Shown: piece after piece, positions 17,218 to 25,033 of the stretch
How the letters are laid out: the number at the start of each line of letters is the position of its first letter
How positions within the stretch are numbered: position 1 is the stretch's first letter
Position numbers and translations under genes: made by a program
The notes under the pieces: model-generated
What the model was told of the DNA's origin: nothing
Database searches by the model: none
The model's input: the letters and a program-made list of their open reading frames with translations, nothing else
Assembly: GCF_001623875.1 (NCBI RefSeq)
Contig: NZ_LWAE01000006.1
Coordinates: 62,001-126,000, forward strand
Source: Clostridium magnum DSM 2767
GTDB lineage: Bacteria; Bacillota; Clostridia; Clostridiales; Clostridiaceae
DNA length: 64,000 nucleotides
Direction: 5' to 3'

Positions 17218-17245
17218 TTAAATGTGCTATAATATTACTGAATTT

Positions 17246-17350
17246 AAGGAATACAAGAGACATAATGATTAATAATCATTATGGACATATAAGGAATACA
17301 GGAGACATAATGATTAATAATCATTATGGGCATATAAGGAATACAGGAGG
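17246..17350 (+). repeat. 45-bp tandem repeat with internal 23-bp palindrome
   Basis: Two full units (17246-17290, 17291-17335) and the first 15 bases of a third (17336-17350). Each full unit contains the palindrome CATAATGATT-AAT-AATCATTATG. The truncated third unit ends in the ribosome site AGGAGG of the lipoprotein gene, so the whole array is its 5' leader. The palindrome is reminiscent of Fur-family operators, and tandem operators would result; an RNA role is also possible. Confidence 0.75.
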
Positions 17351-17359
17351 GAATACTAA

Positions 17360-18193
17360 TTGAAAATAAAGAGTAAAAGGCACTTGTTTTTAGCTATATT
17401 ATTAGTATTTTGTTTTTTTTCATCAGGATGCAACAAGATTGATGAATTAAAAGTAAAAGCTGGTCTTAAAAATACTGATTTTGAATATATAAAACAGGGT
17501 AAAATACAAAAAATAGTAATACAGAGTACGAGGGATCAGGGTTTTAGATTTATAGTTACGGATCAAAATGCTATTAGAGAATTATATGATATTTTATCTA
17601 CTGCAAAAACATCAAATGAGAAATCATCATTGGAACCAGACTATGTTTTTGAGATGGATGAAGGAAACAATAAAGTTCATAAGTTCAATTATATAGCAGG
17701 CTTAGAAAAAAAGGATTCAGGTAATTTATATAGTAACGATAAAATATACGTTGTATCTAAAAGAATAGATAATGATATAATAAAAAGTTTTTGGACGATA
17801 AGAAAACCAAAAGACTTTCAAGAAGTTTATTACGGTTCTATGATTGAAGCTTTAAATCAATACTTAAAGGATAAGGATAAAAATAAAGCTGTTGGTGTAA
17901 GTCTAAAGGATGATGTTGAATCAGGTAAATTTATATTGTCTACAGATTTAGAAGATTTTAAGGGAAATTTAAAAAGTGAATTTAAGAATGTATCTCTTGC
18001 AGATAAAGATAAGGAAAATTACGACATATGGGTAACTATTAAAACTCAAGGATATAAATCTACTTTATACAAAGCAATTGTAGTGTTTTGGGATAAGAAT
18101 GAAAGAAGTGAAAAAAGATACTATATTTTTGATAAGTATGAGAATGGAAGATGGAATATAAAAGTCTCAGAAGAAAAACCAGATGCTTTTTAG
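17360..18193 (+). CDS. lipoprotein of unknown function
   Basis: The signal peptide ends in the lipobox FFSSGC, so Cys24 should be lipidated and the protein anchored outside the membrane. The mature part, about 250 aa, has no transmembrane segment and no motif that I recognise. It is mixed alpha/beta, with a C-terminal block YDIWVTIKTQGYKSTLYKAIVVF. The TTG start follows ACAGGAGGGAATACTAA. The leader holds the tandem palindromes at 17246-17350. A ferredoxin gene follows after 112 bp. Confidence 0.7.
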   Translation: MKIKSKRHLFLAILLVFCFFSSGCNKIDELKVKAGLKNTDFEYIKQGKIQKIVIQSTRDQGFRFIVTDQNAIRELYDILSTAKTSNEKSSLEPDYVFEMDEGNNKVHKFNYIAGLEKKDSGNLYSNDKIYVVSKRIDNDIIKSFWTIRKPKDFQEVYYGSMIEALNQYLKDKDKNKAVGVSLKDDVESGKFILSTDLEDFKGNLKSEFKNVSLADKDKENYDIWVTIKTQGYKSTLYKAIVVFWDKNERSEKRYYIFDKYENGRWNIKVSEEKPDAF

Positions 18194-18305
18194 CAAATTA
18201 AATTCATTTATTAATCTTTTTCATTTTGTAATAAATAATTTTTTTTTGATAACAATAAACATATAAATATTTATTAAAAAATGAAAGATTACAGGAGGAT
18301 TAAGA

Positions 18306-18494
18306 ATGAAAGCAGTAGTTGATCAAGAAACATGTATAGGATGTGGCTTATGCCCTTCAATTTGTCCAGAGGTATTCCAAATGAATGATGATGGAAAGGC
18401 AGAAGAAGTAGTAGATGAGGTTTCAGGAGAACTAGTAGACTCAGCAAAAGAAGCTGCAGATAGTTGCCCCGTAAATGCTATTTCAGTAGAATAA
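18306..18494 (+). CDS. ferredoxin, single 4Fe-4S cluster
   Basis: A 62-aa electron carrier. CIGCGLCPSICPEVF near the N-terminus and CPVNAISVE near the C-terminus give the C-x2-C-x2-C...C-P pattern of mono-cluster ferredoxins. The extra cysteine of the first motif may form a disulfide. AGGAGG precedes the ATG. The terminator follows within 2 bp of the stop. The redox partner is not evident from the context. Confidence 0.92.
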   Translation: MKAVVDQETCIGCGLCPSICPEVFQMNDDGKAEEVVDEVSGELVDSAKEAADSCPVNAISVE

Positions 18495-18496
18495 AA

Positions 18497-18532
18497 AAAC
18501 TAAGAAAGCTAAACTAGCTTTCTTAGTTTTTT
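18497..18532 (+). terminator. terminator of ferredoxin gene
   Basis: AACTAAGAAAGCTA pairs with AGCTTTCTTAGTT, followed by TTTTTG. It can also serve the convergent small gene at 18586. Confidence 0.85.
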
Positions 18533-18585
18533 GCTTTTAAAGATTTTATTATCTTTAAAAGCACATTAAGTATATTAAAGTTTTG

Positions 18586-18762
18586 CTAGAAGAAATCAAC
18601 AAGTCTATGGTTTATCATTCTAGTTGATCCAAGTTCTACATTTATGGTATCTCCTATTTTAGCTCCAGGAGGTATGTGGGGGATTCCAATATCAATTATA
18701 GTTCCGTCTAATAAACTTACAAAAGCATCTGTAAAATTTATATCTACTATTTTTGCAAGCAT
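18586..18762 (-). CDS. small beta-barrel-like protein, 58 aa
   Basis: The ORF begins MLAKIVDINFTDAFVSLLDG and ends in MINHRLVDFF. GAGGTGATATGAA directly before the ATG is a convincing ribosome site. The alternating hydrophobic strands and the central PPGAKIGDTINVEL turn suggest a compact Sm/OB-like barrel. The same layout is visible in the 86-aa protein between prdA and prdB (47286). It resembles the small CBO2463/CBO2479-type clostridial proteins, whose function is unknown. Confidence 0.65.
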   Translation of the reverse strand: MLAKIVDINFTDAFVSLLDGTIIDIGIPHIPPGAKIGDTINVELGSTRMINHRLVDFF

Positions 18763-18957
18763 TTCATATCACCTCAGTAATATTGTGTTTTATTATCTGC
18801 TAATTATTCAATAAAATATATTAAGGGTATATGTGGATAAATATACTAATGGGTTGAAATTATAAATATCAAATACTATACAGTAATAAAAAACAAAAGA
18901 ATTAAGAGGTAAATAAAACTAATCACCGTTAATATATCCTTAAGATTAATTTAAAAA

Positions 18958-19013
18958 TTGCTTAAAAAATTTTTGCATAGTATAATATCAAAGTGCTTAC
19001 ACAATATATGGTG
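18958..19013 (+). promoter_or_regulatory. nrdD promoter with NrdR-like box
   Basis: TTGCTT (18958-18963), a 17-nt spacer, TATAAT (18981-18986). ACACAATATATGGTG at 18999-19013 resembles the NrdR box (ACACWATATATNGTGT) and overlaps the start of transcription. Only one good box is visible, whereas NrdR usually binds two. The rest of the 18763-19030 gap holds one isolated TGTGGATAA (18832) and nothing else. Confidence 0.6.
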
Positions 19014-19030
19014 GTCTGGAGGTATACAAT

Positions 19031-21142
19031 ATGCTACATGTTGTAAAGAGAGATGGTAGAAAAGTAGAATTTGATTCTATTAAAATAACGAATGCTATAA
19101 AGGGTGCATCAGAGGAAATCGGTTATGAATTGAAGGAAAGTGAGTTTATAGATTTAACTCAAAAGGTTATAAGACAAATAGAAGATATTGATGTAAAGGA
19201 GTTAAATGTAGAGGAAATCCAAAATATAGTTGAAGAAACTCTTCTAGAAAATAGTTATAGGGAGATAGGTAATGCCTACTTTAATTATAGAAAAGAAAGA
19301 AATAAGATAAGAGAAATAAAATCAGATCTAATGAAGGCTATTGAAAAAATAGGAATTGAAACAGATAGAGATAACGCCAATGTTGGAAATAACTTTAGTT
19401 CTAAGTTACTTAGAATAGCTAGTGAATCTAATAAATGGCACAATTTATCAGTTATGCCTAAGTATTTAGCAAAGGCCCATGAAAATGGAGATGTATATTA
19501 TCATGACTTAGATAGTTACAATTTGACTACAAATTGTTTACATATACCTACAAAAGAGATCTTAACAAGAGGATTTAATACAGGTTATGGAACCATAAGA
19601 CCCCCTAAAAGAATAGAATCGGCTGCTGAGCTTTCTTGTATACTCTTGCAGTCAACTCAAAATGACATGTTTGGTGGACAGTCTCACCCAGACTTTGATA
19701 ATGATATGGGAGTATTTATAGAGCCTACAAGACAAGAGATAGTTAATGAGTTAAAAGAGCTGGAATTAGAACCAGAAAAAATAAATAGGGTTGCAGAAAA
19801 AAGGCTTAGAAGATGTATAGAGCAGTCTATGCAAGGAATAGTGTATAACTTAAATACGATGCATAGTAGAGCAGGAAGTCAGGTTCCATTTTCATCAATA
19901 AATATTGGTATACCGGATTCAAAGGATGCAGCGCTAATATGTGAAGTTTTCTTGCTTGAATATGAAAAAGGGTTAGGTAATGAGGAGCAACCGATATTCC
20001 CTAACATAATATTTAGAGTAAAAAAAGGCGTAAATGCAGAGCAGGGAGATCCTTATTATTATTTATTTCAATTAGCTTGTAGGGTTGCAGCTAAAAGAAT
20101 GAATCCAACATTTATGAACATAGATGCAGATTTTAATAAATTCTATTATGATCAAGGGGTAATACCTGCTACTATGGGGTGTAGAACTTATGTTTGTTCA
20201 AATATAAATGGAGATCCTGGTACAAAAGGCAGAGGAAATATAGCTCCAGTTACTATAAATTTACCTAGATTAGGACTTGTAGCTAAAAAGGATATAAATA
20301 AATTCTTTAAACTTTTAGATAGTAAACTTCAATTAGCCAAAGACTCATTAATGCATAGATATGATGTTCTTAAGAGATTGAGAGTTAAGGATTTACCTTT
20401 TGTTGCGGGACAAGGACTTATGAAGGGTTCAGAAAATTTATTGCCAGATGATTCTATAGAACCAATATTAAAACAAGGCACATGGTCAATTGGATTTATT
20501 GGCCTTGCTGAAACTTTAATAGCTTTACATGGTAAACATCACGGGGAAGATGAAGAAGCTAGAAAATTAGGAGAGAGAATAATTTCTCACATAAGAGAGT
20601 ATACTGATAGAGTAACTGAAGAAACTCATTTGAATTGGAGTTGTTATGCAACACCAGCAGAAGGTCTAAGTGGAAAGTTTATTTCTCAGGATAAAAAAAT
20701 ATTTGGAGAAATATCAGGAGTGACAGACAAGGATTATTATACAAATTCATATCATATACCTGTAGGATACCCTATATCAATAAAGGATAAAATTGATATA
20801 GAGGCACCATATCACAAGATGTGTAATGCAGGTCATATAAGCTATATAGAGATAGATGATTATCCTTCAGCGGAAACTATTATGGATATATTAAACTATG
20901 CTTACAATAATACTAATATAAGTTATATAGGTATTAATTTTCATATAAGATATTGTAGAAAATGTGGCACCTACCTTCATGGAGAACAAAACTGTACGAA
21001 GTGTGGTAGCACTGATATACAAGGAGTATCTAGAGTAACAGGATATCTTTCATTAGACGAAAGATTTGGAGCAGGTAAATTCGCAGAGAGAGCGGACAGA
21101 ATAGCTCATGGTAATAACAAACATGTTTATGAAATTGTATAA
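19031..21142 (+). CDS. nrdD: anaerobic ribonucleoside-triphosphate reductase
   Basis: A glycyl-radical enzyme that makes dNTPs without oxygen. The N-terminal ATP-cone (LHVVKRDGRKVEFDSIKITNAI, residues 2-95) gives allosteric control. The catalytic barrel follows, with NCLHIPTKE and MGCRTYVCSN carrying active-site cysteines. The C-terminus has a CRKCGTYLHGEQNCTKCG zinc site and the glycyl-radical loop RVTGYLS, with the radical Gly near residue 671. The 703-aa length is normal. It is activated by NrdG, encoded next. Confidence 0.96.
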   Translation: MLHVVKRDGRKVEFDSIKITNAIKGASEEIGYELKESEFIDLTQKVIRQIEDIDVKELNVEEIQNIVEETLLENSYREIGNAYFNYRKERNKIREIKSDLMKAIEKIGIETDRDNANVGNNFSSKLLRIASESNKWHNLSVMPKYLAKAHENGDVYYHDLDSYNLTTNCLHIPTKEILTRGFNTGYGTIRPPKRIESAAELSCILLQSTQNDMFGGQSHPDFDNDMGVFIEPTRQEIVNELKELELEPEKINRVAEKRLRRCIEQSMQGIVYNLNTMHSRAGSQVPFSSINIGIPDSKDAALICEVFLLEYEKGLGNEEQPIFPNIIFRVKKGVNAEQGDPYYYLFQLACRVAAKRMNPTFMNIDADFNKFYYDQGVIPATMGCRTYVCSNINGDPGTKGRGNIAPVTINLPRLGLVAKKDINKFFKLLDSKLQLAKDSLMHRYDVLKRLRVKDLPFVAGQGLMKGSENLLPDDSIEPILKQGTWSIGFIGLAETLIALHGKHHGEDEEARKLGERIISHIREYTDRVTEETHLNWSCYATPAEGLSGKFISQDKKIFGEISGVTDKDYYTNSYHIPVGYPISIKDKIDIEAPYHKMCNAGHISYIEIDDYPSAETIMDILNYAYNNTNISYIGINFHIRYCRKCGTYLHGEQNCTKCGSTDIQGVSRVTGYLSLDERFGAGKFAERADRIAHGNNKHVYEIV

Positions 21143-21144
21143 TT

Positions 21145-21173
21145 AAAAGACAGAGCTCAGTTCTCTGTCTTTT
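21145..21173 (+). terminator. stem-loop between nrdD and nrdG
   Basis: AAAAGACAGAG pairs with CTCTGTCTTTT, followed by AAATTATT. The weak U-tract suggests partial termination or 3'-end protection, which would lower nrdG relative to nrdD. Confidence 0.6.
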
Positions 21174-21210
21174 AAATTATTAAGTGAAAACTACTATCAG
21201 GAGGTTACTT

Positions 21211-21720
21211 ATGAATAAGCAGGTTAGATTGTCAGGTATAGCCTTTGAGAGTTTAGTAAATGGACCAGGACTTCGACGAGTAATTTTTGCACAAGGATGT
21301 ATTCATAACTGTAAGGGTTGCTTTAATCCTGATACACATGATATGCAGGGCGGACAAATGATGGATATGGATAAAATAATCGATGATGTGAAAAGTAATC
21401 CAATGATACGGGGTATTACATTTTCAGGGGGAGATTGTTTAGAACAAGCAGATAAATTTGCATATATGGCTAAGAAGTTTAAGGAGTTAGGATTAAATAT
21501 TTGGTGTTATACAGGGTATACTTATGAGTATATATTGGAAAATGAGGATAAAAGAATTGGATGGAGTGAATTGTTAGATAATATTGATGTACTTATAGAT
21601 GGTAGGTTTGAAGAAAATAAGCGGGATATATCACTAAGATATAAAGGCTCCAGTAATCAAAGAATTATTGATGTCAAAGAAAGTTTGAAAAATGACAGGA
21701 TAGTAATCATTGAATATTAA
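21211..21720 (+). CDS. nrdG: anaerobic ribonucleotide reductase activating enzyme
   Basis: A radical-SAM protein that puts the glycyl radical on NrdD. CIHNCKGCF is the C-x3-C-x2-C 4Fe-4S motif (about residues 30-38), GGQMMDMDKI and FSGGDCLEQ follow. ATG at 21211 after AGGAGG gives 169 aa, the usual size; the longer frame from 21184 lacks a ribosome site. Confidence 0.95.
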   Translation: MNKQVRLSGIAFESLVNGPGLRRVIFAQGCIHNCKGCFNPDTHDMQGGQMMDMDKIIDDVKSNPMIRGITFSGGDCLEQADKFAYMAKKFKELGLNIWCYTGYTYEYILENEDKRIGWSELLDNIDVLIDGRFEENKRDISLRYKGSSNQRIIDVKESLKNDRIVIIEY

Positions 21721-21741
21721 AAGGCATAGTAGTTCCAGGTG

Positions 21742-21797
21742 GAAAATGGTAACGTACATGGGTGGACGGGGTACTCTCCATGTATGTTACCATTTTC
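21742..21797 (+). terminator. terminator of nrdDG
   Basis: GAAAATGGTAAC pairs with GTTACCATTTTC, with further ACATGG/CCATGT pairing inside. Confidence 0.7.
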
Positions 21798-21943
21798 TCT
21801 ATATTATTAAATTTTAAACTTTTCTAGCTTATTATCTTCATCTATATTGCTTTGTATTAACTTAATTAAATTACTTTGTTTTTGTTTGTCTTTTTTCATA
21901 TATAAGCAAGTTTACATTGGCTCTAATATAATGATAATAAAAA

Positions 21944-21999
21944 ATCAGGAATGAAAGGAATATTTATACTCATCGATAAAAATATTCTTCATTCCTGAT
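21944..21999 (-). terminator. terminator of the MBL-fold gene
   Basis: ATCAGGAATGAA pairs with TTCATTCCTGAT, with inner GGAATATTT/AAATATTC pairing. The minus strand continues with TTTTTTATT. Confidence 0.8.
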
Positions 22000-22004
22000 A
22001 TATA

Positions 22005-22637
22005 TTATTTATAATTTAATATTGTAACTTTATTAAAGCCTTCTAAAGATCCGTCAATAGATAACTTATTTCCGTTAACTCTTTCACCGTTTTTCATATA
22101 AGTTAGAAAGTCATCTAAGCCCTCTAATTCAAAAGACAGTGTTGGAGTTTTATAATGCATAGGTATAACTATATGACTATTTATAGATTTAGCGATTTCT
22201 GCAGCTTCTTTTCCGTCTATTGTATAGTTTCCGCCTATAGGTATAAACAATATGTCTGTGTTTCCAATTTGCTTTATATCTTCACTTGATAAACTATGAC
22301 CTAAGTCACCTAAATGACATATTTTATAGCCATCTATATCAATGACGAAAATTGTATTCTCTCCTCGTTTTGCTCCTAGCATCTTATCATGATAGGATGG
22401 TATACCTGCTATCGGGATGTCACAAAGATAAAAGAAACCAACTTTGTCGATAGATTCTTTATATTTTATATTTTCAACATAATTATGGTCAAAATGATGG
22501 TGGCTTATTGTAACTACATCTACTTCTCCTTTAAATGTATTATATCCTACAGTCTCATCAAAAGGATCAGTTAAAACTTTTCGGCCTTTTGAATCTTCTA
22601 TAAGAAAAGAGGAATGACCAAGCCAAGTTATTTGCAT
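22005..22637 (-). CDS. MBL-fold metal-dependent hydrolase
   Basis: A metallo-beta-lactamase fold protein of the UlaG/UPF0173-like group. SHHHFDHNYV is the HxHxDH metal motif, HLGDLGH supplies the next His/Asp ligands and IPMHYKT the last His. The opening MQITWLGHSSFLIED is typical of the group. 210 aa, probably cytoplasmic. The group includes lactonases and phosphodiesterases; the substrate here is unknown. It stands alone, convergent with nrdDG and with its own terminator. Confidence 0.85.
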   Translation of the reverse strand: MQITWLGHSSFLIEDSKGRKVLTDPFDETVGYNTFKGEVDVVTISHHHFDHNYVENIKYKESIDKVGFFYLCDIPIAGIPSYHDKMLGAKRGENTIFVIDIDGYKICHLGDLGHSLSSEDIKQIGNTDILFIPIGGNYTIDGKEAAEIAKSINSHIVIPMHYKTPTLSFELEGLDDFLTYMKNGERVNGNKLSIDGSLEGFNKVTILNYK

Positions 22638-22790
22638 AAAAACACCTCTTTCATTTCGTTATTCAATTATATTATAACCTTAATATATAATATTAAATTG
22701 AAATATATTTATACATCAGTGTAAAATTTTGTTTTTTTATATTATAATATATTTATTAAGTAAATAAAATGTAAGGTTGGAGGTGGTTAT

Positions 22791-24581
22791 TTGGGTAATA
22801 AAATGAGATGTATCTATTTTGTTCTATGTTTTTTGTTGACAGTTGTTTTATCTGGCAGATTTAATATTGTACAAGCTGATGCCTATGATGATAAAGGAAT
22901 AAAATTAGATGTTGATAATAATAAGTCTTGGATTATAAAATTTAATAAGGAATTAGATGGTAGTACAATAGATGAGTCTAGATTTGTAGTAACTGATGAA
23001 AGTGGACAGCAGGTTCCAGTAGGAGTCGTACTTGGATCAGACGGAAAGTCTGTTGTTGTATCACCTAAAAGTGAGTATGGCTATGGAAAAACCTATAACT
23101 TGTTTGTAAAAGATGGCATAAAATCAACAAGTAAAAATAGCTTAGTAAAAACTACGAAAATGCAGTTTACAGTAAAAAGTAATAAGGCTAATGATTTCAA
23201 TAAGGCTTATACAGTAACTATTGATGCAGGTCATGGCGGCAGTGATACAGGAAATATTGGACAAAATGCTGTGAAAGAAAAGGATATAAACTTATCTGTA
23301 GCATTAAAATTAGGGAAAATACTACAAGACAATGGAGTAAATGTAGTTTATACAAGAAAAAGTGATACTGTATCGTGGGATAAAAATAATGATTTACAGT
23401 CCCGTTTTGATATAGCGAATAATGCTAAATCAGACTTTTTTATAAGTATACACTGCAATGCATATCCAGAAAAACCTACTGCCAATGGTATAGAAACATA
23501 TTATTCGGGTTCTGATGAAATAAGTAAAGCATTAGCACAATCAGTTCAATCTGAGTTGGTTAGTAATACTGGATTATCAGACAGAGGAATAAAAGTAGGT
23601 CTTTCACAACATGAAATATTAAGGGGGACTATCGCTAGTCCTATAATGGTTCAATTGGGCTTTTTAACTAATGAGCAGGAAAGTACCACTATTGATAGTG
23701 AGCAATTCCAAAATAACAGTGCTGCTGATATAGCTAATGGAATACTTAAGTCTTTAAGTCTTATTGATAAAAGTAAAGAGATAACAACCATAAGTTCTAT
23801 ATCAAATTTATCTGTTAATGTAGCTCAAGGAGATAGCTATAGTTTGCCTCTAAATGTTACAGCTACTATGAGTGATGGAAGTAGTAAAAAAGTAAATGTT
23901 ATATGGGAGTATAATACTGTAAATACATCTGAAATAGGAAGCTACTCCTATAAAGGAACAGTGGCTGGTTATAGTACGCCTATAAGTCTTTTGTTAACAG
24001 TAGGAGAGAAAGATACTAGAGATGTAATATGTATAGATCCTGGACATGGAGTAGGCGGTGATACTGGGGCTGCTGGAATAGATGGACTTCAAGAGGATGA
24101 TGTCACTTTAGCAGTAGGATTAGAGGTAGGTAGAATACTTGAGGAACATGATATAAAGGTAGTGTATACAAGAACAGAAGATATGCGTTCTACATCAATG
24201 AGTGTTGTAGATAGCCTTCAAAGACGTTGTGACATATCAAATAATGCTAATGCTAAATATTTTGTATCTATTCATGCTAATTCCTTCGATAGTTCATCTG
24301 CATTAGGTACAGAGACTTTATATGATACTGAGAATGAAGAAAGCAAGAGGCTGGCTACAGCCATACAAAATAGTATTATAAAAGAAGTAGGGACTTATGA
24401 CAGAGGATTAAAAGATGGTAATTGGCTTTATCTTGTAAATCATGCAAATTCACCAACAGTTTTAACTGAATTAGGATTTTTAACAAATACTGGTGATGCA
24501 GAAAAATTAAGGGATACTTCATATCAACAAAAATATGCACAAGCTATAGCTAATGGAATATTACAAACCCTTGGTAAGTAG
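22791..24581 (+). CDS. N-acetylmuramoyl-L-alanine amidase with two catalytic domains
   Basis: A secreted peptidoglycan amidase. The signal peptide covers residues 1-29. An SbsA-like Ig module (about 33-125) matches that of the glucosaminidase at 4227. The first Amidase_3 domain (about 140-325) has TIDAGHGG, KEKDINLS and FISIHCNA, which give the zinc ligands His, Glu and His. A Big_4-like Ig domain follows (about 335-405). The second Amidase_3 domain (about 411-596) has CIDPGHG, LQEDDVTL and FVSIHANS. Both active sites appear intact. The start is TTG after GGAGGTGG, with ATG at 22803 the alternative. Confidence 0.9.
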   Translation: MGNKMRCIYFVLCFLLTVVLSGRFNIVQADAYDDKGIKLDVDNNKSWIIKFNKELDGSTIDESRFVVTDESGQQVPVGVVLGSDGKSVVVSPKSEYGYGKTYNLFVKDGIKSTSKNSLVKTTKMQFTVKSNKANDFNKAYTVTIDAGHGGSDTGNIGQNAVKEKDINLSVALKLGKILQDNGVNVVYTRKSDTVSWDKNNDLQSRFDIANNAKSDFFISIHCNAYPEKPTANGIETYYSGSDEISKALAQSVQSELVSNTGLSDRGIKVGLSQHEILRGTIASPIMVQLGFLTNEQESTTIDSEQFQNNSAADIANGILKSLSLIDKSKEITTISSISNLSVNVAQGDSYSLPLNVTATMSDGSSKKVNVIWEYNTVNTSEIGSYSYKGTVAGYSTPISLLLTVGEKDTRDVICIDPGHGVGGDTGAAGIDGLQEDDVTLAVGLEVGRILEEHDIKVVYTRTEDMRSTSMSVVDSLQRRCDISNNANAKYFVSIHANSFDSSSALGTETLYDTENEESKRLATAIQNSIIKEVGTYDRGLKDGNWLYLVNHANSPTVLTELGFLTNTGDAEKLRDTSYQQKYAQAIANGILQTLGK

Positions 24582-24634
24582 TTCCATTTAGTTATTAAAA
24601 AACCAAATTTTTGCTAAAAAGTTTATTAAATAAA

Positions 24635-24663
24635 TTGACAAAAAAAAAGCATTATACTATAAT
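24635..24663 (+). promoter_or_regulatory. sigma-A promoter of the ileS T-box transcript
   Basis: TTGACA (24635-24640), a 17-nt spacer, TATAAT (24658-24663): a perfect consensus promoter. Confidence 0.85.
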
Positions 24664-24670
24664 AAAAGGC

Positions 24671-24942
24671 AATTGCATGAAAATGTAAGATGATTATAAT
24701 TAAAAACTTTGAACAGGAAAAGTACATAAACCGTGTTACTTACAGAGAGTGGAGATAGGTGGAAGTCCACAGGAAAGGTTTAAGGAAAATCACCTGGGAG
24801 TTGAGAGACTGAATATATTATTTATTTAGTAAGTTTCTACGTGGTTCTGCGTTAAAGAATGGAGTATGCTTGTGCTTAAAGTAATTTTACCCGTAGGTGG
24901 TATAGCGAATTTAACTTCGTCCTATTAGGATGAAGTTTTTTT
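24671..24942 (+). promoter_or_regulatory. T-box leader, isoleucine specifier
   Basis: The leader has AGAGAGTGGAG and GTGGAAGTCCAC in stem I, ATC at 24789-24791 in the specifier position, the T-box core TAGGTGGTATAGCGAA at 24894-24909 and the terminator AACTTCGTCCT/AGGATGAAGTT plus T-run (24913-24941). It should switch on ileS when tRNA-Ile is uncharged. It fills most of the gap between the amidase and ileS. Confidence 0.9.
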
Positions 24943-25033
24943 ACTTTAAAATAGTTACACGTAAATAGTTGTATGTAAGTATAAAATTACAAAAATAGTT
25001 AAAACTTTGCATTATAGAGAAAGGGGCTAAGTT

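Noticed and set aside
17246..17350. Regularly spaced palindromic repeats as a possible CRISPR array
   Set aside because: The units are contiguous 45-bp tandem copies with no unique spacers, only two and a third copies, and no cas genes nearby.
21809..21898. A 30-codon minus-strand ORF (MKKDKQKQSNLIKLIQSN...)
   Set aside because: No ribosome site, no terminator of its own, and AT-rich sequence where such ORFs arise by chance.
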